DNA of 10,348 bases from contig JAFAPL010000955.1 of NCBI GenBank assembly GCA_019247135.1, positions 1-10,348 on the forward strand. Reading direction: 5' to 3'. Below are positions 1 to 6,303 of this stretch, piece by piece. Each line of letters starts with the position of its first letter. The stretch's first letter is position 1. This stretch comes from Chloroflexota bacterium. Its GTDB lineage: Bacteria > Chloroflexota > UBA6077 > CF-72. The position numbers were made by a program, and so were the translations under genes. Under the pieces are notes generated by a model. That model did not search any database and was not told where the DNA came from. It saw only the letters and a list, made by a program, of their open reading frames with translations.

Positions 1-1
1 G

Positions 2-556
2 TCCGCAACGACGAGTGTAGAGACGTCGGTGCCAACGGCTGGTGCACCTGCGTTGGTTGACGCTGCTACGGTGAATCCAACAGCGCCGCCCACGGAGGCT
101 CCGACCGCGCTGCCGACGACTGCGCCTACCGTCGCGCCCACGCAGCCTCCGACTGGGGTGCCAACGAATCCTCCGACGGTGGCGCCGACCCAAGCGCCGA
201 CGGCGGCGCCGACTACCGCGCCGACCCTGGCGCCCACCGAACCGCCTACCCTGGCGCCCACGGAGCCCCCGACTGTGGCGCCCACCGAGCCGCCGACCGC
301 GGCGCCTGCGCCAGCTCCGACCGGGAATGACGCGGCGGCGACAGACGACGAGGCGCCGCCCCCGCCCCCGCCTGCACCTGTACCGGCACCCGCCGTGGCC
401 CAACCTGCTGTGCCCGCACCCGCGCCGCGCGCGCCGACCCCGACGCCCGTGCCGCGGCCTGCCGCACCTGTCAGTCGTCCGCCGGCGGCTCCGCCTGTCG
501 CGCCCGCCGCGCCGCCTACCCCCACCAAGGTTCCGTTCCACCCGCCTGGCGGGTGA
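2..556 (+). CDS. C-terminal part of a Thr/Pro/Ala-rich low-complexity protein (5' end outside window)
   Basis: The frame is open from the left edge to a TGA at 554-556, so this is the 3' end of a longer gene. A GTG at 29 could serve as a start, but the frame continues upstream with no stop and the GTG has no clear ribosome binding site. About 185 codons are visible. The product begins with a tandem array of APT/PPT units, passes through a short acidic patch (GNDAAATDDEA) and ends in a PAPAP/PPA-rich tail with HPPGG at the terminus. No enzymatic domain, membrane segment or sorting signal is visible. Extended Thr/Pro-rich segments are typical of linkers or stalks in secreted or wall-associated proteins, and Thr residues there are often O-glycosylated. 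The gene may therefore encode a surface protein, but the functional domain lies outside the window. It converges on the nucleotidyltransferase gene with 23 bases between the stops. Confidence 0.6.
   Translation, partial: SATTSVETSVPTAGAPALVDAATVNPTAPPTEAPTALPTTAPTVAPTQPPTGVPTNPPTVAPTQAPTAAPTTAPTLAPTEPPTLAPTEPPTVAPTEPPTAAPAPAPTGNDAAATDDEAPPPPPPAPVPAPAVAQPAVPAPAPRAPTPTPVPRPAAPVSRPPAAPPVAPAAPPTPTKVPFHPPGG
77..298 (+). repeat. In-frame tandem repeat, 12-nt unit (xAPT/xPPT) with a 24-nt higher-order unit
   Basis: The stretch encodes consecutive four-residue units of the form x-A/P-P-T. At its right end the period becomes eight residues: three successive 24-nt copies lie at 227-250, 251-274 and 275-298, encoding LAPTEPPT, LAPTEPPT and VAPTEPPT. 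The copies differ mostly at synonymous third positions, so the repeat is old enough to have drifted, or is selected at the protein level. Copy number could vary by slippage between strains. Confidence 0.85.
539..555. terminator. Hairpin at the stop codon between convergent genes (possible bidirectional terminator)
   Basis: The 17-base sequence CACCCGCCTGGCGGGTG is an inverted repeat with 8-base arms around one central base. As RNA it would fold to a 7-bp GC-rich stem with a CTG loop. It overlaps the TGA stop (554-556) of the left-hand gene and lies 25 bases past the stop of the convergent nucleotidyltransferase gene. No T-rich tract follows on either strand, so it is not a textbook intrinsic terminator. 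The position between converging genes is what suggests a termination or 3'-end-protection role. Confidence 0.35.
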
Positions 557-579
557 TCAGCTAGCCGTCGGCCAGTCAG

Positions 580-1413
580 CTACCAGCGCGACCAGCCGAC
601 GTGAGGCTGGACTGTTCGCACGCCGGGGGCCTGCTGATCGGCCTCCCACACGGCCCAGGGGCGCAGACCAGTTTCATACATCGACTGGATCACCTGATGG
701 TCTTTGAAGGTGTCCATAGGTGCCCAGAACCCCTCATGCTGGTAGGCCAGCAACTGGCCCTCGGAAATGAGGCGACTGAACGGCTGCGCAACGAGGTCTT
801 CGCCCGCCCTGAGATAGTCGAAGATGTCGCGGCGGAACACAAAGTAGCCACCGTTGATCCAGATGCTGGCCTCGCTGACGTGGTCTATGCTCGAGACCTG
901 CTGATCAGTGTCGAGCGAGACCACATGGAACGTGTATCGCGGGCGCACGCTCAGGAACGTGGCAGCTTTTCGCCGACTCGTGACCTGTTCGATCATCTCC
1001 GGCAAAGGCGCATCCGTCAGCACGTCGGCGTAGTTCGCCAGGAAGTATTCGTCATCGCCGATGTAGCGCTGGACGGCCTTGAGCCGCTCGCCGATGTTGG
1101 CGTGAAGTCCCGTCTCGACGAACGTGATCCGCCAGTCCTCGATATCGTTGTGCAGCACCTCGATTGTGCGGCCGCCATTGCTCAGGACAAAGTCGTCGCG
1201 GATGGCGTCTCGATACTCGAGGAAGTACTCCTTGATGAGTTGGCCCTTGTAGCCCAGGCACAGCACGAATTCCGTGTGCCCGTAGCTGGCGTAGTACTTC
1301 ATGATGTGAAACAGGATCGGCCGATCGCCCACGAGGATCATCGGCTTGGGCGTGTCCTGCACGTTGTCACGGATGCGCAGGCCCATCCCGCCGCAGAACA
1401 GCACGACTTTCAT
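580..1413 (-). CDS. Sugar-1-phosphate nucleotidyltransferase, glucose-1-phosphate cytidylyltransferase (RfbF/DdhA)-like
   Basis: The 277-residue product is expected to join a sugar 1-phosphate to an NTP, releasing pyrophosphate, to make an NDP-sugar for polysaccharide assembly in the cytoplasm. Visible motifs are the nucleotide-binding signature GGMGLR (residues 8-13), PKPM (22-25) with the catalytic lysine K23, GYKG (54-57), NYAD (127-130) with the presumed metal-binding D130, INGGYF (186-191) and FWAPMD (229-234). The order and spacing match glucose-1-phosphate cytidylyltransferases, including the W-x-x-W-E near the C-terminus (PWAVWE). The canonical YGDG is NYAD here, and about 20 extra residues follow the usual end, so CTP and glucose 1-phosphate are likely but not certain substrates. 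The ATG at 1413 overlaps the TGA of the upstream Wzz/ATPase gene by 4 bases (ATGA), which suggests translational coupling. The usual CDP-sugar partner, a 4,6-dehydratase, is not in the window. Confidence 0.9.
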   Translation of the reverse strand: MKVVLFCGGMGLRIRDNVQDTPKPMILVGDRPILFHIMKYYASYGHTEFVLCLGYKGQLIKEYFLEYRDAIRDDFVLSNGGRTIEVLHNDIEDWRITFVETGLHANIGERLKAVQRYIGDDEYFLANYADVLTDAPLPEMIEQVTSRRKAATFLSVRPRYTFHVVSLDTDQQVSSIDHVSEASIWINGGYFVFRRDIFDYLRAGEDLVAQPFSRLISEGQLLAYQHEGFWAPMDTFKDHQVIQSMYETGLRPWAVWEADQQAPGVRTVQPHVGWSRW

Positions 1414-3071
1414 GAGCCGTCCGTCGCAGGTCCCACGATGCCTTGCGGGCGCACCAGCTCGCCACCTGACTTGGGGCTTGCAGCTGCCCGGCTGAGGCCA
1501 GCCGTTCGTGATTGCTCCACAATGCTGCTTGCGCTGCTTCTTTCCACTTTCACGGCAGCTCGACCACGAACGCGGTTCAGGACTACGCCGACCACGGCAG
1601 CGCCCGCGTCAGCAAGGGTGGCGAGCGCTGGCTCGACGGTTCGTGTGCGCGCGCGTCTGGTGTCCAGCACGACCAGGGCTCCGTCGCTGCGCGCGACAAG
1701 CGACGCAGCTTCAGCACAGCCGAGCACCGCTGGAGTATCGAGGATCAACACATCACACCCGCCACGCAGCTGCTCGAGTACCTCGGGAAGACGCTTCGAC
1801 AGCAACAGCCCGGCCGGCTCCGCCGCCCGAAGCCCGGCTGTGCCGGCAACTAGCAGGCGCACATTCTCGAGACAGGTTGGCACGAGCATGTCCCTGGCGT
1901 CCTGTCCACGACCCCTCAACAGCGCAGCCAGGCCAGATTGATCTTTGACCTTGAAGAGGCTTGCCTGGGCAGGTTGAGCGAGGTCCGCATCGACCAGGGT
2001 TACCACGCGGCCTGTCTGGCCCAGTGCGGCCGCAAGGTTGGCCGCCACGGCGCTCTTGCCCTCACCATCGACCGCACTCGTCACGGCGATGGTGCATGCG
2101 CCGCCCTGCACTTCGGGCATCGAAGCAACCACATTGCTGCGCAGCGCCGAAAAGCTATTGACTACGGCTCTGTCGGTCGGATTACACACGACGAGATCAG
2201 AACGCGATTGCGGAATACTGGCGAATGTCGGGAGCTGCAGTGAGCCCAACACGTCGGACGGATCCCGAAGGCGATCGTCGAAACGGTCGGCGAGCCACGC
2301 GATGGCGAGCGCCGCGAACACGCCGAACAGGGCGGCCATGGCGACGCTCAGCAATCGATTGGGTCGAACCGGCGTCGTGGGGACCGTTGCAGGATCGACG
2401 ACGGTCAGCTCGTTCCCGCTGCGTGCGGCCGCGAGCTGCAGATCTTGCAAGCCGCGGCTCGCGGCGGTCTGACTTGCCTGGACCTGAGCTACCTGGTCCT
2501 GCAGGCGGCTGATCTGCGCGTCGCGTTCGGGCGAGGCCGGCTGGGTGCGCAAACCGTCGAGCTGTTGGTTGAGGTTGTCCTGATCACTCTGGAGCTGTGT
2601 GACCAGTCCAACCAGGTTGCTCTGCGTAGATGCGGCCCGGGCCGCCGCGCCCTCGGCCTGCTGGCCGATGAACACTTGCGCGACGGTGGTGGCCATCTGC
2701 GCGGCGACGCTCGGATCGGTGGCCTGGACCGAAACCCGCAGCAAGGCGGTATTCGTCAGTCGGCGCGCCTGGACCATATTGCTGAGCGTGGTCGGGGACG
2801 TGTCCGTGAGGCCGACTGATTGGGCAGCCACGGTGAGCACCGGATTGGCGCGTATCTGCTCGGCGTAGGACTCGGCCAACGCCTGGGCCGTCTGCATGTC
2901 GGCGCCCCCGGCTCCAGAGCTGGGTGGATTCACGGCGATCGTCTCGGTCGCCTCATACACCGACGGGATGTACTGGAGGATGAACCAGGCGCCCAGGCCG
3001 GCGACCACGGGACAGAGCACCAGCAAGTACCACCAGCGTCTCGCCACGGAAGCTAACCCGCGATTAGTCAA
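1410..3071 (-). CDS. Polysaccharide co-polymerase with BY-kinase-type ATPase domain (Wzz/Wzc-like)
   Basis: The 553-residue inner-membrane protein likely controls chain length and export of the polysaccharide. Order of parts: a short cytoplasmic N-terminus, transmembrane segment 1 (about 14-33), an extracytoplasmic Wzz-type domain with a Gln-rich coiled coil (about 150-213), the Pro-containing PVRPNR motif (234-239), transmembrane segment 2 (about 241-261), then a cytoplasmic P-loop domain. That domain carries Walker A SAVDGEGKS (332-340, K339), Walker A' LVDAD (359-363) and Walker B VLILDTP (441-447). It is shorter than proteobacterial Wzc (about 720 residues) because the external domain is small. 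The usual C-terminal tyrosine cluster is missing; the last tyrosine in the whole protein is Y69. The start taken is TTG at 3071, with a weak AGG 9 bases upstream; GTG at 3047 is an alternative and an in-frame stop lies at 3102-3104. It is the first visible gene of the leftward pair, coupled to the nucleotidyltransferase. Confidence 0.88.
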   Translation of the reverse strand: MTNRGLASVARRWWYLLVLCPVVAGLGAWFILQYIPSVYEATETIAVNPPSSGAGGADMQTAQALAESYAEQIRANPVLTVAAQSVGLTDTSPTTLSNMVQARRLTNTALLRVSVQATDPSVAAQMATTVAQVFIGQQAEGAAARAASTQSNLVGLVTQLQSDQDNLNQQLDGLRTQPASPERDAQISRLQDQVAQVQASQTAASRGLQDLQLAAARSGNELTVVDPATVPTTPVRPNRLLSVAMAALFGVFAALAIAWLADRFDDRLRDPSDVLGSLQLPTFASIPQSRSDLVVCNPTDRAVVNSFSALRSNVVASMPEVQGGACTIAVTSAVDGEGKSAVAANLAAALGQTGRVVTLVDADLAQPAQASLFKVKDQSGLAALLRGRGQDARDMLVPTCLENVRLLVAGTAGLRAAEPAGLLLSKRLPEVLEQLRGGCDVLILDTPAVLGCAEAASLVARSDGALVVLDTRRARTRTVEPALATLADAGAAVVGVVLNRVRGRAAVKVERSSASSIVEQSRTAGLSRAAASPKSGGELVRPQGIVGPATDGS

Positions 3072-3159
3072 GAGATCGAGCCTGCAACACCGTCGATAAC
3101 GTCACACTTCAAAAACCTCGCACGCGGGCCATTCGTTACGCGAGCCAACGACTCAGATG

Positions 3160-3170
3160 ATAGCGGCTAT
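3160..3170. repeat. 11-bp palindrome in the divergent intergenic region
   Basis: ATAGC and GCTAT flank a single central G. It lies 89 bases upstream of the leftward Wzz/ATPase start and could be an operator half of a divergent control region. It is short enough to arise by chance. Confidence 0.25.
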
Positions 3171-3295
3171 GCGTGAACACAGCCGACAGCGGGGCGACCT
3201 GAGCGGAACAGACTGTACGCAACCGGCACGGATACCGTCCAGCAAAGAGCGCCCCGAGACATGTCCCGCTCGAAGTGTCTTGGGCGTGGTGGATT

Positions 3296-3308
3296 TTTCG
3301 TTACGAAA
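3296..3308. repeat. 13-bp palindrome TTTCGT-T-ACGAAA
   Basis: Perfect 6-base arms flank one central T. Nine of its bases (TTCGTTACG) recur at 3132-3140 in the same intergenic region, on the side nearer the leftward gene. A palindrome plus a second partial copy on the other side of a divergent region is a pattern compatible with a shared repressor or activator, but no protein can be named. Confidence 0.3.
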
Positions 3309-3340
3309 CTGGCGTGGGCCCGCCCGGCGAGCTGAGATCG

Positions 3341-3370
3341 TTGCCGACGCGCGATGCCCGGCTGTATTCT
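3341..3370 (+). promoter_or_regulatory. Candidate sigma-70-type promoter for the rightward operon
   Basis: TTGCCG (3341-3346) and TATTCT (3365-3370) are separated by 18 bases. Each hexamer matches the consensus at 4 of 6 positions. Transcription would begin near 3377, leaving a leader of roughly 95 bases before the GTG of the GMC oxidoreductase gene. The inverted repeat at 3386-3417 would fall inside that leader. Assigned by eye only. Confidence 0.3.
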
Positions 3371-3385
3371 CGGCACTACTGCTTG

Positions 3386-3417
3386 TCGAGCGTGCATGGC
3401 CCTGACGGCACGCTCGA
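3386..3417. promoter_or_regulatory. Perfect 10-bp inverted repeat (operator or leader hairpin) upstream of the GMC oxidoreductase operon
   Basis: TCGAGCGTGC (3386-3395) and its exact reverse complement GCACGCTCGA (3408-3417) are separated by 12 bases. The arm centres are 22 bp apart, about two turns of B-DNA, as expected for a site bound by a dimeric or tetrameric regulator on one face. Alternatively, the transcript from the candidate promoter upstream would fold into a strong stem-loop 54 bases before the GTG start. The sequence cannot separate the two roles. No other exact copy was noticed in the window. Confidence 0.5.
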
Positions 3418-3471
3418 TGGCATTGGTGAATGCGTGCGATCTTTGCTCTGGTGTCTTGATCTGACCCTCCC

Positions 3472-5085
3472 GTGCCTTTCCTAGACGCACGCCGCATCCC
3501 AGACGGTGCGACGCTGGAAACCGATGTCTGCATCGTCGGCGCTGGTGCGGCTGGCTGCACCCTGGCGCGAGAGCTTGCAGGCCAGGATTTCAAGGTCTTT
3601 CTGATCGAAAGTGGGGGAATTCGATATGACGGCCGTATCCAGGCCCTCGCGAAAGGCGAGCTCGCCAGTGATTTCGGTTTCCCACTCGACGACACGCGGG
3701 TGCGCGGCTTTGGCGGCACGACGGCGATCTGGATGGGCGCATGCCGTCCCCTCGACGCTTACGACTTCGAGCCGCATGACTGGGTGCCGTACAGCGGTTG
3801 GCCTTTCGGCCGTTCCGAGCTCGATCCGTATTACGCCCGCGCTCAAGTGGTATGTCAGATTGGTCCGCCAACCTATGAGCTCCAGGATTGGGAAGAGCCC
3901 GATGCCCAGGAGCTGCCGCTCGACCCGCAATGCATCGACACCCAGCTCTTTCAGATCAGTCCACCAACTCGGTTCGCCAGGGCCTATCGCGAGGCCATCT
4001 TCAGCGCCCCCAACATCACCACGCTGCTTCACGCGAACGTGCTGGAAATCGACACGACCGACAACACGCGCGTGGCTACATCCGTGCGTATTGCAACCTT
4101 CAACCGCACGCGGTTCAGGGTCGGCGCTCGGCTGTTCGTCCTCGCGGTTGGGGGTGTGGAGGCGCCGCGCCTGCTGCTGGCCTCGAACCGTCGCAACCCC
4201 GCGGGCCTCGGTCAGGAGCACGACCTGGTCGGCCGATTCTTCATGGACCATCCGCGTCTGGAATCCGCGGTATTGCACCTGAATGATGCTCCAACACGCA
4301 TGCGACTCTACAGGGTGCACGCTTCTCATCGAGTAGCCCCACCCACTGCCATCGAAGGCTTCCTGAGCATCGCGAGCGAGGCGCTCGCGAGAGAGCGAAT
4401 GGTGCGCTGCGCGTTTCAGGTTCCGCCACACTGGCGCAGTTATCCCGAATTTCATTCAAACGGCGTGATGGCGCTACGTCAGATCGCGTGGGCGATTCGC
4501 GCCGGTCATGTCCCCTACCGCTGGCCGCACCGCGTGCGCACTGCACTGGCCGGTGCGCGCGCAGTCGCACTCACTGCGCTGAGGCGCCTGGGGGAGGGGC
4601 ACATGTCCCGCGCGGACTTTGTGCTGACCGCGTGCGGCGAACAGGCGCCAAATCCGGCCAGCCGCGTGGTACTCGCGGAAACGCGAGATTATTTCGGAGC
4701 GCCACAACCACGTCTGGACTGGCAGCTCAGCGAGATCGATCTGCGAAGCATTCGTCGCGCGAATGAGATCCTGGCGTCGGCAGTCAAGGCGGCGGGCATC
4801 GGATGCGTGACCAGTCTCATTGACTCCAACGGTAAATCGCGAAACTTGCGCGGTGGTTTCCATCACATGGGAACGACGCGTATGCACCGCGACCCGAGGC
4901 AGGGTGTGGTGGACCCCGACTGCCGGGTGCACGGTATGGCGAACCTGTTCATTGCTGGGAGTGCCACGTTCCCGACGGGTGGATACGCCAACCCTACGCT
5001 CACTATTGTTGCCCTCGCTTTGCGATTGGCGGACCACATTCGCGACCAGTTGCGCAACGGGCCGCCGCCCGTAAACGTCTGTTAG
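3472..5085 (+). CDS. GMC-family FAD-dependent oxidoreductase
   Basis: The 537-residue product is a glucose-methanol-choline family flavoenzyme that would oxidise a hydroxyl group on an unknown substrate. The N-terminal FAD-binding motif is VGAGAAG (22-28), with the ribose-binding E46 in IESGG and the flavin-region motif GFGGTTAIW (79-87). The C-terminal GMC domain has HHMGTTRM (464-471) and GSATFPTGGYANPT (496-509). By alignment on the family motif, H464 and N507 are the expected His/Asn catalytic pair. No signal peptide is seen, so it is probably cytoplasmic. The start is GTG at 3472: an in-frame TGA lies at 3457-3459, and the FAD motif begins only 16 residues in, so the N-terminus is well constrained although no good ribosome binding site precedes it. 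It heads the rightward run and is followed after 12 bases by a GT4 gene, so its substrate may be a sugar, a nucleotide sugar or a lipid-linked intermediate. Confidence 0.9.
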   Translation: MPFLDARRIPDGATLETDVCIVGAGAAGCTLARELAGQDFKVFLIESGGIRYDGRIQALAKGELASDFGFPLDDTRVRGFGGTTAIWMGACRPLDAYDFEPHDWVPYSGWPFGRSELDPYYARAQVVCQIGPPTYELQDWEEPDAQELPLDPQCIDTQLFQISPPTRFARAYREAIFSAPNITTLLHANVLEIDTTDNTRVATSVRIATFNRTRFRVGARLFVLAVGGVEAPRLLLASNRRNPAGLGQEHDLVGRFFMDHPRLESAVLHLNDAPTRMRLYRVHASHRVAPPTAIEGFLSIASEALARERMVRCAFQVPPHWRSYPEFHSNGVMALRQIAWAIRAGHVPYRWPHRVRTALAGARAVALTALRRLGEGHMSRADFVLTACGEQAPNPASRVVLAETRDYFGAPQPRLDWQLSEIDLRSIRRANEILASAVKAAGIGCVTSLIDSNGKSRNLRGGFHHMGTTRMHRDPRQGVVDPDCRVHGMANLFIAGSATFPTGGYANPTLTIVALALRLADHIRDQLRNGPPPVNVC

Positions 5086-5097
5086 AGTTTCGAGCCC

Positions 5098-6303
5098 GTG
5101 CAGAGCGAGTCCTGGCCCCGTGTCCTCGTGGTGCATAACCAATTCCAGCACCTCGGTGGTGAGGATTTCACCGCGTATGCGGAGGTCGAGCTCATGCGAA
5201 AGCGTGGCGCTCATGTGCAACTGCTGGTGTACGACAGCAATGACCCAGAACGGCTCCGACGCGTAAAGCGTCGCCCGGACGATCTTGTCTTCAATCGAGC
5301 AGCCTATCGAGACGTCCGTCGTATCGTCCAGCGCGATCAGATTGATCTGGTGCACTGCCATAATCTGTGGCCGATGATCGGCCCTTCGGCGTACTGGGCG
5401 GCCATGCACGAAGGCGCGACGCTCGTACAGACGGTGCACGATTTCCGAATGGGTTGCTTGCAGGGACAACTGCTGCGTCGCGGTGAGATCTGTGAGCGTT
5501 GTCGACCTGGTTGGCACCTGGATGGGATTCGGTTCGGTTGCTATCGCGGTTCGCACGTTCAATCTGTGGCTCTTGGTGTGGCGCAGACGATCAATGCGAT
5601 GCGCGGTGTATGGTCGTTACCGACGCTGTATATCGCGCCGAGTCGGTTTGTGCATGCCAAACTTCGAAGCTGGGGAGTATCCGACGAGCGGATCGTCGTC
5701 AAGCCGCATTTCGTGGCGGAGGATCCAGGCTTCAGCTATGGCGAGCGCGATGTGGCTGTATATGTCGGCAGGCTATCGCAGGAAAAGGGTCTCCAGGCCG
5801 TCATTGATGCCTGGCATCCGGACTGGATGCCGCTCCTCATAGTGGGCGATGGCCCGCTGCGAGCGCAGCTCGAGCAGCACATATGTCAGGCTCAGAAAGC
5901 CAATGTCCGGTTAGTCGGACGAAAGACCCCCGCGGAAGTCGCGGCGCTTCTGCGTCGCGCCTGCTTCCTGGTGCTGCCGTCGATAACCTACGAGACGTTT
6001 GGGCGGGTGCTCGTTGAGGCCTACGCTCACGGCGTACCCGTTCTGGCATCGCGGCTTGGAGCAACGTCGGAGATCGTTGAGGAGGGCCGAACGGGCTTGT
6101 TGTTCAACCCGCATGATGCATGCGACCTGCGCGCCAAACTGGCACACGTGGCGGTTCGCCCGGAGCAAAGTGCTCCGATGCGCTGGCCCGCACGCATGGC
6201 TTTCGAACAGTGGTATTCGGCGGCGGCTAATGCCGAAGGGTTGTTGAGTGCGTACCAGCGCGCTCGGCGGATGCAGTCGTCCGTCGCATTGGGAGCGGCA
6301 TGA
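5098..6303 (+). CDS. Glycosyltransferase family 4 (GT-B fold)
   Basis: The 401-residue product should transfer a sugar from an activated donor with retention of configuration, at the cytoplasmic face of the membrane. The N-terminal acceptor domain has a glycine-rich loop (HLGGED, 18-23), HDFR (114-117) and a four-cysteine segment (C120, C132, C135, C148). That segment is typical of a GT4 subgroup with CxxG...CxxC between the two Rossmann folds. The C-terminal donor domain has GRLSQEKG (224-231), VGDGP (249-253) and the E-x7-E motif E299...E307 within ETFGRVLVEAYAHGVPV. Start taken as GTG at 5098, which is in the same frame as the preceding GMC gene, with a single TAG and 12 bases between them. 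The 3' end overlaps the DUF362 gene by 4 bases (ATGA at 6300-6303). Donor and acceptor cannot be predicted. Confidence 0.9.
   Translation: MQSESWPRVLVVHNQFQHLGGEDFTAYAEVELMRKRGAHVQLLVYDSNDPERLRRVKRRPDDLVFNRAAYRDVRRIVQRDQIDLVHCHNLWPMIGPSAYWAAMHEGATLVQTVHDFRMGCLQGQLLRRGEICERCRPGWHLDGIRFGCYRGSHVQSVALGVAQTINAMRGVWSLPTLYIAPSRFVHAKLRSWGVSDERIVVKPHFVAEDPGFSYGERDVAVYVGRLSQEKGLQAVIDAWHPDWMPLLIVGDGPLRAQLEQHICQAQKANVRLVGRKTPAEVAALLRRACFLVLPSITYETFGRVLVEAYAHGVPVLASRLGATSEIVEEGRTGLLFNPHDACDLRAKLAHVAVRPEQSAPMRWPARMAFEQWYSAAANAEGLLSAYQRARRMQSSVALGAA

Larger units (their letters stand above)
3072..3471. promoter_or_regulatory. Divergent intergenic region between the leftward and rightward operons
   Basis: These 400 bases lie between the start of the Wzz/ATPase gene (leftward) and the start of the GMC oxidoreductase gene (rightward), so promoters for both directions are expected here. 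Short open frames exist (for example 3157-3405) but none gives a recognisable or convincingly coding product. What can be seen is one reasonable rightward promoter (3341-3370), palindromes at 3160-3170 and 3296-3308, and a perfect 10-bp inverted repeat at 3386-3417. The 9-mer TTCGTTACG occurs twice (3132-3140 and 3297-3305). I could not find a convincing promoter for the leftward genes. Confidence 0.6.

Noticed and set aside
77..298. Tandem repeats considered as a CRISPR array or satellite
   Set aside because: The periods are 12 and 24 nt with no spacers, and they keep a continuous reading frame, so they are protein-coding repeats.
327..707. 126-codon Arg/Pro-rich frame overlapping the Thr/Pro-rich gene
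   Set aside because: Out-of-frame reading of a GC-rich low-complexity repeat, running on into the antisense of the nucleotidyltransferase.
601..1941. 446-codon open frame on the + strand opposite the nucleotidyltransferase and Wzz/ATPase genes
   Set aside because: It lies entirely antisense to two genes with clear motifs and intact domains; long antisense frames are usual in GC-rich coding DNA. Its translation shows no recognisable domain.
3157..3405. 82-codon frame in the divergent intergenic region
   Set aside because: No ribosome binding site, no recognisable motif, and it overlaps the candidate promoter elements and ends inside the inverted repeat.
4370..4390. Perfect 9-bp inverted repeat with a 3-base loop inside the GMC gene
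   Set aside because: It falls in GC-rich codons for SIASEALARE; self-complementary GCG/CGC runs are expected by chance and no regulatory context is evident.
3481..4455. 324-codon open frame on the - strand opposite the 5' part of the GMC gene
   Set aside because: Opposite strand of a clear FAD-binding domain; no motif of its own.
4474..5562. 362-codon open frame on the - strand across the GMC/GT4 junction
   Set aside because: Antisense to two well-supported genes, no recognisable motifs, and composition typical of a shadow frame.
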